Position numbers and translations under genes: made by a program. The notes below the pieces were generated by a model. That model saw only the letters and a list, made by a program, of their open reading frames with translations, was not told the origin of the DNA and did not search any database. Positions 1-7,855 of a DNA stretch of 64,000 bases are shown here, in pieces. Where the stretch lies: NCBI RefSeq assembly GCF_000772045.1, contig NZ_CP009754.1, positions 124,001 through 188,000 on the forward strand, given 5' to 3'. The DNA is from Streptomyces sp. CCM_MD2014 (GTDB lineage Bacteria > Actinomycetota > Actinomycetes > Streptomycetales > Streptomycetaceae). Position 1 is the first letter of the stretch; each line of letters opens with the position of its first letter.

Positions 1-2
1 GG

Positions 3-1088
3 CGCGGTGTGGGGCCTGCCTGGGGCGGCGGCACCTGGAGCACCGACTACACGACGTTCTGGTGCTGCCAGGGCACCGGACTGGAGATGCACACCCGGCT
101 GATGGACTCCGTCTATTTCCACGACGGCGGCACCACCCTGACCGTGAACCTGTTCGTCCCCTCCGTGCTCACCTGGGCCGAACGCGGCATCACCGTCACC
201 CAGACCACCTCGTACCCGGAGAGCGAGACGACGGCGCTGCGGGTCAGCGGCCACGTGGGCGGCACCTGGGCGATGCGCATCCGCATCCCCGGCTGGACCA
301 CCGGTGCCGTCATCAGCGTCAACGGCGTCACGCAGGACGTCACCGCCGCGCCCGGGACCTACGCCACGGTGGAGCGCGCCTGGACCTCCGGGGACACCGT
401 CACCGTCCGTCTGCCGATGCGCACCGTCGTACGGCCGGCCAACGACAATCCGTACGTCGGTGCCGTCACGCACGGCCCGGTCGTCCTGTCCGGGAACTAC
501 GGCGACACCACGCTGTCCGCCCTCCCTTCCCTGGACGTCGCCTCGATCAAGAGGGCCGCTCCCACCGCGCTCGCGTTCACCGCGACCGCGAACGGTGCCA
601 CCGTGCGCCTCGGCCCGTTCCACGACGCCCACGGGCACAACTACACCGTCTACTGGAACACCGGCGGCCGTGCCTCCGTCCGCATCGCCAACGCCGCGGG
701 CGGTCTGGTGCTGGGCATCCAGGACATGTCCACCGCCGACGGCGGCCGTGCCCTGCTCTGGACGGACTCCGGGACGGCCGACCACGACTGGGAGCTGGTG
801 CCCGACGCGGGCGGCACCCACCGTCTGCGCAACGTGCACAGCGGCAAGGTGCTGGGCGTCCTCGACATGTCGACGGCCGACGGCGCCACGGTGTTGCAGT
901 GGGCGGACAACGGCACCGCGGACCACCGCTGGACGCTCCTCGACCAGGGGGACGGCACCTGCACGATCCGCAACGCCCACAGCGGGAAACTCCTCGCGGT
1001 GCGCAACGACTCCCCCGCGGTCGGCGCCTTCGTCGTACAGGACGCGGACGACGGCACGGCGGACAACCGCTGGCGCGTCCTGCGCTGA
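3..1088 (+). CDS. GH127 beta-L-arabinofuranosidase with C-terminal ricin-type lectin domain (5' partial)
   Basis: This is the C-terminal part of a gene whose start lies left of the window; the frame is open from base 3. Near the left edge the peptide FWCCQGTGLE carries the vicinal cysteines that in GH127 (DUF1680) coordinate zinc and provide the nucleophile. A beta-sandwich region follows. The last ~140 residues hold three repeats with Q/D-W-type ends (TADHDWELV, TADHRWTLL, TADNRWRVL), as in ricin-B/CBM13 lectins. I infer a secreted enzyme removing arabinofuranose from plant glycans; the signal peptide is outside the window. The family call is firm, the exact linkage specificity is not. Confidence 0.85.
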   Translation, partial: RGVGPAWGGGTWSTDYTTFWCCQGTGLEMHTRLMDSVYFHDGGTTLTVNLFVPSVLTWAERGITVTQTTSYPESETTALRVSGHVGGTWAMRIRIPGWTTGAVISVNGVTQDVTAAPGTYATVERAWTSGDTVTVRLPMRTVVRPANDNPYVGAVTHGPVVLSGNYGDTTLSALPSLDVASIKRAAPTALAFTATANGATVRLGPFHDAHGHNYTVYWNTGGRASVRIANAAGGLVLGIQDMSTADGGRALLWTDSGTADHDWELVPDAGGTHRLRNVHSGKVLGVLDMSTADGATVLQWADNGTADHRWTLLDQGDGTCTIRNAHSGKLLAVRNDSPAVGAFVVQDADDGTADNRWRVLR

Positions 1089-1091
1089 CCG

Positions 1092-1125
1092 CGGCGGCCT
1101 TCGGCGGCTCCGTCGGGGGCCGCCG
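1092..1125 (+). terminator. GC-rich hairpin after the GH127 gene
   Basis: An 8-bp arm CGGCGGCC at 1092-1099 pairs with GGCCGCCG at 1118-1125 around an 18-nt loop, starting 4 nt after the GH127 stop codon. There is no U-tract, which is usual for actinomycete terminators. It is a plausible intrinsic terminator separating this gene from the cold-shock gene. Confidence 0.4.
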
Positions 1126-1261
1126 TGACGGCCCGCCGGGCGCCGGCCCTGAAGTGGTGCGACGCCCTCCGCCGGTTGGCGCGAACCGGGCCGGATAGCA
1201 TGCACACGGCTCCGGGGAAGGGCCCCGGACGGATGTGGTTTTCCAGAGGTTGGGGGTCCGC

Positions 1262-1690
1262 ATGGTCGCGGGTCGTGTGGTGCGTTTCGACAGTGCGCGG
1301 GGATATGGGTTCATCGCGCCGGACGGCGGCGGCGAGGACATCTTCCTGCACGTGAACGATCTGCTCATTCCCGAGGAGTACGTGCGCTCCGGTCTGGCCG
1401 TGGAATTCGAGGTGGAGAGCGGCGAGCGCGGGCTCAAGGCGTCGGGCATCCGGCTCGCCGAGGGCGAGCGGCCAGGGCCCGCGCGGCGCCACCAGGAGGC
1501 CGCGCCCAGGGTTGCGATGTCCGACGAGAACGGCCACCCGATGTGCGACGTGCTGAGCTCTGACGAGTACCGGCGCGACGTGACGGAACTGCTGCTGACC
1601 TCCAGCCCGCAGCTGACCGCGGAACAGGTCCTCACCATCCGCAGCGCGCTCCTGAAGTTCAGCGAGGGTCACGGCTGGGTCGAGGACTGA
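1262..1690 (+). CDS. cold-shock-domain protein with C-terminal extension
   Basis: The product is 142 aa. Residues 1-65 form a cold-shock domain with RNP1-like GYGFI and RNP2-like DIFLHV nucleic-acid-binding motifs. The remaining ~75 residues are a charged linker and a helical tail (QLTAEQVLTIRSALLKF) not present in the 67-aa CspA type. The ATG at 1262 is chosen over the upstream in-frame ATG at 1235 because the domain starts there and a GGGGG run lies about 6 nt upstream. It probably acts as a cytoplasmic RNA or ssDNA chaperone. The tail is known from actinobacterial homologues, but its job is not known to me. Confidence 0.85.
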   Translation: MVAGRVVRFDSARGYGFIAPDGGGEDIFLHVNDLLIPEEYVRSGLAVEFEVESGERGLKASGIRLAEGERPGPARRHQEAAPRVAMSDENGHPMCDVLSSDEYRRDVTELLLTSSPQLTAEQVLTIRSALLKFSEGHGWVED

Positions 1691-1742
1691 GGTCGCGCTC
1701 CCCCACCCGGTCCTACTGGATTCGGCCAACCTCCTTGCTCCG

Positions 1743-1834
1743 CACATGTGTTGCCCCGCCTGGGTCCGTGCATCCTGCACGCACCCGCACGCGCCGTATT
1801 CCGGGGTAGCGACGGCGACCGAAACACATGTGTT
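1743..1834. promoter_or_regulatory. twin CACATGTG palindromes upstream of ABC transporter
   Basis: The 8-bp palindrome CACATGTG occurs at 1743-1750, and the 12-bp palindrome AACACATGTGTT, which contains it, at 1823-1834. Their centres are 82 bp apart. Both lie in the 206-bp gap before the TTG start of the ABC transporter. The AT-rich symmetry in GC-rich surroundings suggests an operator for a dimeric repressor; the regulator is not identifiable from the neighbours. Confidence 0.4.
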
Positions 1835-1896
1835 CGATATCCCGGTCCGGTCGTTGAGCTTCACGACCACGCTCAACGACCGTCAAGGGGGATCCG

Positions 1897-3807
1897 TTGA
1901 CCTCGACCGACGCGACCGGACAGCAGAACGGACAGCACCAGGCCGCCCCTGCTCCTCCTCCACCGCCGCAGCCCGCGGAGATCACCTACAGCGGTCGGTA
2001 TTCCGTCAATCCGCTCGCCGAGGTGTCGTTCCGGCGCATGTGCGCGCAGATCCCCGCCGTTCTCGGCCGGATCGCCCGCCTGTCGTGGCGGACGGACCGA
2101 CGGGCCGTGCAACTGCTGCTCGGCTGCCAGGTGGTCACCGGTGTGTCGGCGGCCGTCCTGCTGACCGCGACGGCCCGTGCCATGGAGCCCGTCCTCGGCG
2201 AGGGCTCCGCGGGAGACCGGCTGCGCGGGGCCGTCCCGGCGCTGCTGGTGGTCGCGCTCGCCGCCGCGCTGGGCCGTGGCGCCACGGCGGTGGCCACGTA
2301 CTCCGAGCGGCGGATCACTCCCAGGCTCACGACGGAGACGGACAGCGCTCTGGTCGAGGCGGTGTGCCGGGTGGAGGCCTCCGCATACGCGCAGGAGGGC
2401 TTCTCGGACCGGCACGAGGCGGCGGAGATGGGGGTGATCCGCACCCAGGTGATGGTCACCGACGCCCAGCGGTTCCTGTCCGCGCTGATCCGGATGGTCA
2501 CGGCCGGCGGTGTCCTGTCGGCACTGAATCCGCTGATGCTGCCGCTGCTCCTGCTCGCCGTACTGCCGGCCGGTGTGGGCGCGGTCCTGAGCGCCCGGGT
2601 CGACTACGAGGTCCACTACGCCAACATCGCCGACCGCAACGTACGCGGCATGATGCGCTGGTGGGCGACGACGTCGAAGTACGGTGACGAGGTCCGCGCC
2701 AACTCGATGACGGACTACCTCGTCCACTGGTACCGGACGCTGTCCGACCGCTGCGACCGGCGCACGCTGGCAGCCGCGCCGCGCACGTTGCGGATCGCGG
2801 TGCTGTCCGCGTCGGCCGGTGGTGTCTTCCTCGTGGCGACCTGGGGGGTGCTCGCCTGGCTGGCGGTCTCGGGCCGGATCGACATCGCGGTCGCGGCCAC
2901 GGCCGTCATCGCGGTGCAGACCACGCTCGCCGCACTGTCCCAGGTCGTCGTCAACGGCGCCGCGGTCTTTCACACCAGCCTCTATCTGAGCGACATGCAG
3001 GCCTTCCTCGACGACGCCGCGGCCCGCGTCCCGAAACGCGGGCCCCGCAGGCACGAGGCGCCGACCGAGCGAATCCGGCTCGAGGAGGTCGTCTACCGGT
3101 ACCCGGGCAAGGACCAACCCGCCGTGGACGGCGTCTCCCTGACCCTGGAGCGCGGTCAGATCCTCGCCGTCGTCGGGGCGAACGGCTCGGGCAAGTCCAC
3201 ACTGACCCGGCTGCTCACCGGCATCTACCTGCCGGACAAGGGCCGGGTCACCTGGAACGGCACGGACCTCGCCGAGGTGGATCCCGCCACCGTGTGGGCG
3301 CAGGTCGGTCTGGTGCCGCAGATCTTCGCCCAGTGGCCGATGCCGGTCCGCGAGAACGTGACCCTCGGCCAGCCCCGCACCCACGACGACACCCCGGTGT
3401 GGGAGGCCGTCGACGCCGTCGGCCTGCGCGAGACCGTCGACCGCCTTCCCTCGGGACTGGACACCCTGCTCTCCCGTGACGTCTTCGGCGGCACCGAGCT
3501 CTCCGGGGGCCAGTGGCAGCGCGTGGCGTGCTCGAGGGCCCTGTACCGCCGCCCGGGGCTGCTGATCCTGGACGAGCCGACCTCCCAGATGGATCCGCGC
3601 GGCGAGCATCAGATCTTCGAGCGGATCAAGGCCGTCGCCGCCGAGCGCATCACCATCGTGGTGACCCACCGCCTGGAGAACACCAGGATCGCCGATCACA
3701 TCGTCGTCATGGAGCACGGGAGGATCACCGAGCAGGGCCGGTACGAGGACCTCGTGCATGCCGGTGGGACCTTCGCCGAGCTCCTCGCGCTCTCCCAGGA
3801 CCGCTGA
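1897..3807 (+). CDS. ABC transporter, fused permease/ATP-binding half-transporter
   Basis: The product is 636 aa: a proline-rich N-terminus (~1-35), a membrane domain (~60-375) and an ATPase domain (~390-636). Walker A GANGSGKS is at 427-434, the signature LSGGQ at 535-539, Walker B LLILDE ending at D559-E560, and the H-loop histidine at about 591. Start is TTG at 1897, preceded by AAGGGGG with good spacing. Such proteins act as homodimeric exporters at the plasma membrane. The membrane domain is of the divergent type often found in peptide or natural-product exporters, but no biosynthetic gene adjoins it, so the substrate is unknown. It is monocistronic, convergent with the next gene. Confidence 0.9.
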   Translation: MTSTDATGQQNGQHQAAPAPPPPPQPAEITYSGRYSVNPLAEVSFRRMCAQIPAVLGRIARLSWRTDRRAVQLLLGCQVVTGVSAAVLLTATARAMEPVLGEGSAGDRLRGAVPALLVVALAAALGRGATAVATYSERRITPRLTTETDSALVEAVCRVEASAYAQEGFSDRHEAAEMGVIRTQVMVTDAQRFLSALIRMVTAGGVLSALNPLMLPLLLLAVLPAGVGAVLSARVDYEVHYANIADRNVRGMMRWWATTSKYGDEVRANSMTDYLVHWYRTLSDRCDRRTLAAAPRTLRIAVLSASAGGVFLVATWGVLAWLAVSGRIDIAVAATAVIAVQTTLAALSQVVVNGAAVFHTSLYLSDMQAFLDDAAARVPKRGPRRHEAPTERIRLEEVVYRYPGKDQPAVDGVSLTLERGQILAVVGANGSGKSTLTRLLTGIYLPDKGRVTWNGTDLAEVDPATVWAQVGLVPQIFAQWPMPVRENVTLGQPRTHDDTPVWEAVDAVGLRETVDRLPSGLDTLLSRDVFGGTELSGGQWQRVACSRALYRRPGLLILDEPTSQMDPRGEHQIFERIKAVAAERITIVVTHRLENTRIADHIVVMEHGRITEQGRYEDLVHAGGTFAELLALSQDR

Positions 3808-3826
3808 CCGGGGGCGGGCGCCGCCG

Positions 3827-4342
3827 TCACTCGATGAGCGCGTCCGCGACGATGACCACCAGACCGAGCAGCATGTCCATGGCACCCGCGCGGCAGGAGG
3901 CCAGACGGCCGAGTCCGGCGGTGCGGGCGGCCGAGGTGCCCAGGCAGAAGAGGGCGACCGTGTTGACCACCAGGGCCGTGTCGGCGGCCGTCTCCTCGGT
4001 CCACCACCCGGCCGTGGCGGCGAGCAGCATCGCCACGGTCGGCAGCACCGCGACGACCAGCGGCCACTCGGCGAGCACCGCGCGGAGTCTGCTCGGCCCG
4101 GCCGTGCCGTCGCCGGACGCACGCCGGGCGATGACGTGTGCGTAGCCGTGGGCGGCGCCCGACGTCAGCGCGGTGAGCAGGACCCACAGCGCGTCCTGGC
4201 CGGGGTTGGCCTCCTCCCCCGGTACGTCCAGGGCGGCCACCAGGGCGCTCGCCAGTACCAGGCCGTAGATGCCCTTGAACAGCCACCGCTCGGGGCGGCT
4301 CCGGAGGATCCCCGTCGGCGTGGGACCGGCGTGTTCGGTCAT
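3827..4342 (-). CDS. small integral membrane protein, function unknown
   Basis: The product is 171 aa with about four hydrophobic segments (for example GIYGLVLASALVAAL and LVVAVLPTVAMLLAATAGWW). I do not recognise a characterised family. Its ATG directly abuts the stop codon of the NmrA-like gene upstream, so the two are almost certainly co-transcribed and perhaps translationally coupled. It converges with the ABC transporter gene 20 bp away. A membrane role beside an atypical SDR is all that can be said. Confidence 0.7.
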   Translation of the reverse strand: MTEHAGPTPTGILRSRPERWLFKGIYGLVLASALVAALDVPGEEANPGQDALWVLLTALTSGAAHGYAHVIARRASGDGTAGPSRLRAVLAEWPLVVAVLPTVAMLLAATAGWWTEETAADTALVVNTVALFCLGTSAARTAGLGRLASCRAGAMDMLLGLVVIVADALIE

Positions 4343-5071
4343 TCAGGCGAGCCAGTCGGTGTAGCGGGTGGGGGCCAGACGGGCGCCCGTGTCGGTGAGG
4401 ACGTCACCCTTGACCGCCGCGAACATGCCGGCGGTCGGATCGGTGACGACCGTACGCCCGTCGCCCTTGCGGGAGAGGGTCAGACGGCCCAGTTCGTCCA
4501 GCGGGAACACATCCGGTCCGCCGATGTTGCGGATGCCGTTCAGCGGGGCGCCCACGGCGACGTCCGCGACCTCGGCCGCCACGTCCTTCGCCGCGATCGG
4601 CTGGATCGGCGTCGCGGGCAGCCGGACGGTGTCGCCGTCGGTGGTCCAGGACATGGCGGCCTCCATGAATTCCATGAACTGGGTGGCGCGCACGATCGAG
4701 TACGGGACGGGGCCGCGCCGCAGGATCTCTTCCTGGAGGACTTTCGCACGGTAGTAGTCCAGCTCCGGCACCCGGTCGACGCCGACGATCGAGAGGACGA
4801 CGAAGTGCCCCGCCCCGGCCCGGTCCGCCGCGGCCAGGAGGTTGTCCATCGAAGCCCGGAAGAAGGCCGGCGAGGCGTCGTCGAAGGTCGGGGAGTTCGT
4901 CAGATTGACGACGACGTCGGCTCCCTCGACCGCCCGGTCCACGCCGGCCCCGTCGACGACGTCGACACCCGTGGACAGCGAGTGGGGCACCGCCTGGTGT
5001 CCGGCGACGTTCAGCTTCTCGACGACCTGCGACCCGATCAGTCCCGTACCGCCGATGACCGCGATCTTCAT
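4343..5071 (-). CDS. NmrA-like atypical SDR, NAD(P)-binding protein
   Basis: The product is 242 aa. It begins with the Rossmann fingerprint GGTGLIGS at residues 8-15 and has the typical NmrA/HSCARG layout, including VVNLTNSP and a central YRAKVLQEE segment instead of a classical YxxxK catalytic pair. Members are redox sensors or reductases acting on small substrates in the cytoplasm; the substrate here is unknown. It is followed without gap by the small membrane protein gene. Start is ATG at 5071 with a purine-rich AGGGAAGAGGGA just upstream. Confidence 0.8.
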   Translation of the reverse strand: MKIAVIGGTGLIGSQVVEKLNVAGHQAVPHSLSTGVDVVDGAGVDRAVEGADVVVNLTNSPTFDDASPAFFRASMDNLLAAADRAGAGHFVVLSIVGVDRVPELDYYRAKVLQEEILRRGPVPYSIVRATQFMEFMEAAMSWTTDGDTVRLPATPIQPIAAKDVAAEVADVAVGAPLNGIRNIGGPDVFPLDELGRLTLSRKGDGRTVVTDPTAGMFAAVKGDVLTDTGARLAPTRYTDWLA

Positions 5072-5201
5072 GACGTGTCCCTCTTCCCTCCGGATCCGGG
5101 TGGCTCAGGAACCACTGTGTCGGCGTGCGGAGAGGACGGCTCTTTGAACGCCCCGAAGGGATGAGGCTTCGCCGGACCCGGTGTGCGGTCCGTCCGCGCG
5201 C

Positions 5202-5615
5202 TCAGGCGGCGCAGTCGGGGCAGATGCCGCGGTACGTCACTTCCACCTCGGAGACGGTGAAGCCGAAGGACTGGGACGGCGGGAGGTCCGCGAGAGGGTC
5301 GCCCGTCGGCCGGACGTCGCGCATCGAACCGCAGCGCGAGCAGAGCAGGTGGTGGTGGGGGCGGTGCGCGTTGGGGTCGTAGCGCTTGGCGCGGCCGTCG
5401 GTCGACACCTCGAGGACCTCGCCCCGGTGGACCAGTTCGCGCAGGGTGTTGTACACCGTCGCCCGGGAGATCTCGGGCAGTCGCCGCGCGGCGCGGGCGT
5501 GCACCTCGTCCGCGGTCAGGTGCACGTGGTCTCCGTCGAGGACCTCGGCGACGACGCGGCGCTGTGCGGTCAGGCGCCAGCCGCGTTCGCGAAGCCTCTC
5601 CAGGAGATCACTCAT
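5202..5615 (-). CDS. catR: CatR-like Fur-family repressor
   Basis: The product is 137 aa, the usual length for the PerR/CatR group. A winged helix (~10-75, with SRATVYNTLREL as recognition region) is followed by the metal-binding part HHH at 87-89 and two CxxC pairs, C92/C95 and C132/C135. It lies divergent from the catalase gene, the same arrangement as Streptomyces coelicolor catR-catA, where CatR is a peroxide-sensitive repressor of both genes. By that precedent, oxidation of its metal/thiol site releases DNA and induces catalase. The assignment rests on context plus motifs. Confidence 0.87.
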   Translation of the reverse strand: MSDLLERLRERGWRLTAQRRVVAEVLDGDHVHLTADEVHARAARRLPEISRATVYNTLRELVHRGEVLEVSTDGRAKRYDPNAHRPHHHLLCSRCGSMRDVRPTGDPLADLPPSQSFGFTVSEVEVTYRGICPDCAA

Positions 5616-5672
5616 GTGGGCACCCTAGCAGGGAACGGCGCCAACTCAAGAGCCGATATCGCTCTGGATGGC

Positions 5673-5699
5673 ACCTTGCCTTAGATCCTGTCCAAGGTA
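5673..5699. promoter_or_regulatory. probable CatR (Fur/PerR-type) box between catR and catA
   Basis: In the 187-bp divergent gap an imperfect dyad is visible: CCTTAGA (5679-5685) against TCCAAGG (5691-5697), one mismatch per arm, flanked by further ACCTT...AAGGT symmetry (5673-5677 and 5694-5698). Fur-family boxes are dyads of this kind, and autoregulation plus control of catA is known for CatR. The sequence-to-regulator match is inferred. Confidence 0.55.
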
Positions 5700-5802
5700 G
5701 GGTGTGCTCAGGAACGCGCGGGGCAGCTTGCCCCGGACTGCCGGCCGGCCGGGACCGTCAGGCCTTTGAGCGCCATGCGATGACCACACCGAGGAGCAAG
5801 CC

Positions 5803-7266
5803 TTGCCTGAGAACAACCAGAAGCCGCTGACCACGGTCGCCGGTGCGCCGGTTCCCGACAACCAGAACTCCCTGACGTCGGGTCCGCGTGGACCGATGCT
5901 GCTGCAGGACGTGTGGTTCCTGGAGAAGCTCGCCCACTTCGACCGCGAGGTCATCCCGGAGCGCCGGATGCACGCCAAGGGCTCGGGCGCCTTCGGCACC
6001 TTCACGGTGACGCACGACATCACGCGCTACACCAGCGCGAAGATCTTCTCCGAGATCGGCAAGAAGACCGAGCTGTTCGCCCGGTTCTCCACGGTCGCCG
6101 GTGAGCGCGGCGCCGCCGACGCGGAGCGCGACATCCGCGGTTTCGCCGTGAAGTTCTACACCGAAGAGGGCAACTGGGACCTCGTCGGCAACAACACCCC
6201 CGTCTTCTTCTTCCGCGACCCGCTGAAGTTCCCGGACCTCAACCACGCGGTGAAGCGCGACCCGCGCACCAACCTGCGCAACGCCGAGAACAACTGGGAC
6301 TTCTGGACCAACCTCCCCGAGGCCCTGCACCAGGTCACGATCGTGATGTCCGACCGCGGCATCCCGGCCACCTACCGGCACATGCACGGCTTCGGCTCGC
6401 ACACCTACAGCTTCATCAACGCCGACGGCGAGCGGTTCTGGGTCAAGTTCCACCACCGCACGCAGCAGGGCATCAAGAACCTCACCGACGCCGAGGCCGA
6501 GGCCCTGGTCGGCAAGGACCGCGAGTCGCACCAGCGGGACCTGTTCGACTCGATCGAGAACGGCGACTTCCCGAAGTGGAAGCTCTACGTCCAGGTCATG
6601 CCGGAGGCGGACGCGGAGAACTACCGCTTCCACCCCTTCGACCTCACCAAGGTCTGGTCGAAGAAGGACTACCCGCTGATCGAGGTCGGCGAGTGGGAGC
6701 TCAACCGCAACCCCGACAACTACTTCGCGGACGTCGAGCAGGCCGCGTTCAGCCCGGCCAACGTGGTCCCGGGCATCAGCTTCTCCCCCGACCGGATGCT
6801 GCAGGGCCGCCTCTTCTCCTACGGCGACGCCCAGCGCTACCGTCTCGGCGTCAACCACCACCAGATCCCGGTCAACGCCCCGAAGAGCCCGGTGAACTCC
6901 TACCACCGCGACGGCGGCATGCGCGTCGACGGCAACCAGGGCGCCACCCCGGGCATCGAGCCCAACTCCTACGGGCGCTGGCAGGAGCAGCCCGCCTACC
7001 GCGAGCCGGGCCTGGCCGTGGGTGCCGTCGCCGACCGGTTCAACTACCGCGAGGACGACGACAACTACTTCGAGCAGCCCGGCAACCTGTTCCGCCAGAT
7101 GAGCCCGGAGCAGCAGCAGGTTCTCTTCGAGAACACGGCGCGCGCGATCAACGGTGCCTCCGAGCAGACCGTCGAGCGGCACATCGCCAACTGCACCAAG
7201 GCCGACCCGGCCTACGGCGAGGGCGTCCGCAAGGCGATCGAGGCCCTGGCCGCCGGCAACCTCTGA
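5803..7266 (+). CDS. catA: monofunctional haem catalase, clade 3 small subunit
   Basis: The product is 487 aa and splits hydrogen peroxide to water and oxygen in the cytoplasm. Catalytic residues are visible: distal His57 in [12 protein letters not shown], Asn130 in [12 protein letters not shown] and the proximal haem ligand Tyr340 in [11 protein letters not shown]. Length and the NADPH-binding-type core fit the small-subunit class (KatA/CatA). The start is TTG at 5803 with GAGGAG about 6 nt upstream. It is divergent from catR, so peroxide induction is expected. A strong hairpin follows the stop, then an ankyrin gene. Confidence 0.96.
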   Translation: MPENNQKPLTTVAGAPVPDNQNSLTSGPRGPMLLQDVWFLEKLAHFDREVIPERRMHAKGSGAFGTFTVTHDITRYTSAKIFSEIGKKTELFARFSTVAGERGAADAERDIRGFAVKFYTEEGNWDLVGNNTPVFFFRDPLKFPDLNHAVKRDPRTNLRNAENNWDFWTNLPEALHQVTIVMSDRGIPATYRHMHGFGSHTYSFINADGERFWVKFHHRTQQGIKNLTDAEAEALVGKDRESHQRDLFDSIENGDFPKWKLYVQVMPEADAENYRFHPFDLTKVWSKKDYPLIEVGEWELNRNPDNYFADVEQAAFSPANVVPGISFSPDRMLQGRLFSYGDAQRYRLGVNHHQIPVNAPKSPVNSYHRDGGMRVDGNQGATPGIEPNSYGRWQEQPAYREPGLAVGAVADRFNYREDDDNYFEQPGNLFRQMSPEQQQVLFENTARAINGASEQTVERHIANCTKADPAYGEGVRKAIEALAAGNL

Positions 7267-7299
7267 CCGTCCGGTCAGCGACACGCGCGGTACCCGGCA

Positions 7300-7342
7300 C
7301 CCCGCCGGCGTGGGCACCCGTGAGGTGCCCACGCCGGCGGGG
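7300..7342 (+). terminator. perfect 19-bp stem hairpin between catA and ankyrin gene
   Basis: The arms at 7300-7318 and 7324-7342 are perfectly complementary over 19 bp (for example GGCGTGGGCACC against GGTGCCCACGCC) with a 5-nt CGTGA loop. It starts 33 nt after the catA stop and ends about 21 nt before the ankyrin gene. It should terminate or strongly attenuate catA transcription, or stabilise its 3' end, so the ankyrin gene would be made at lower level. Confidence 0.75.
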
Positions 7343-7363
7343 GCGTGCCGCCACGGAGACTTC

Positions 7364-7759
7364 ATGGACAAGCACAACAGCGGTGCTCTGACCGCCGAGC
7401 AGACGGAGCGCGTCGTCGCCATCGCCATGGATCTGGCCCGGGAGGGCGACACCGGGCAACTGGTGGAGTTCGTGACCCACGGCCTGCCGGTGGACGTGCG
7501 CGACCCGGCCGGCAACACCCTGCTCATGCTCGCCGCTTACCACGGTCACGCCGCCACCGTCCAGACCCTGATCGAGCACGGCGCCGACCCCGACCTGCGC
7601 AACGACAGGGACCAGTCCCCCATCGCCGGTGCCCTGTTCAAGGGCGCCGACGACGTGGTGGCCGTACTGCGCGAGGCCGGTGCGGACCTGGACTCGGGTA
7701 CCCCGACCGCGCGCGCCGCCGCGTCCATGTTCGGCCGGGCCCACCTGCTCGCGGGCTGA
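7364..7759 (+). CDS. ankyrin-repeat protein downstream of catalase
   Basis: The product is 131 aa with about three ankyrin repeats (AGNTLLMLAAYHGHAATVQTL, then DQSPIAGALFKGADDVVAVL) after a helical N-terminus. The ATG at 7364 is preceded by CGGAGAC. Small ankyrin proteins also follow catalase genes in other bacteria; in Pseudomonas aeruginosa ankB lies behind katB and supports full catalase activity. By analogy it may help assembly or protection of CatA. There is no signal peptide, so it is cytoplasmic. The family is clear, the role is inferred. Confidence 0.88.
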   Translation: MDKHNSGALTAEQTERVVAIAMDLAREGDTGQLVEFVTHGLPVDVRDPAGNTLLMLAAYHGHAATVQTLIEHGADPDLRNDRDQSPIAGALFKGADDVVAVLREAGADLDSGTPTARAAASMFGRAHLLAG

Positions 7760-7793
7760 TCCCACCGCCGGGAGCGGCACCGGGCACCTCCTG

Positions 7794-7855
7794 GGGCCTG
7801 TCTGACGATTCCCGTCTGCCGCTTCGGGCGACGACGCGAATCGTCAGACAGGCCC
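7794..7855. terminator. 18-bp perfect inverted repeat between convergent genes
   Basis: GGGCCTGTCTGACGATTC (7794-7811) is exactly mirrored at 7838-7855, separated by 26 nt. It sits between the ankyrin gene and the oppositely oriented flavoprotein gene, whose stop codon touches its right end, so a bidirectional terminator is the simplest role. The arms are longer and less G/C-only than needed for termination, so a mobile miniature repeat is an alternative. Confidence 0.7.

Noticed and set aside
1897..3807. A bacteriocin or lanthipeptide export system.
   Set aside because: No precursor peptide, LanB/C/M, YcaO or radical-SAM gene adjoins the ABC transporter, and it has no peptidase C39 domain.
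1873..4122. A 749-codon minus-strand open frame opposite the ABC transporter.
   Set aside because: The plus-strand gene has all ABC motifs; the antisense protein has no recognisable domain and an unnatural composition.
7794..7855. An insertion sequence end.
   Set aside because: No transposase or second element boundary is near; the inverted repeat is self-contained.
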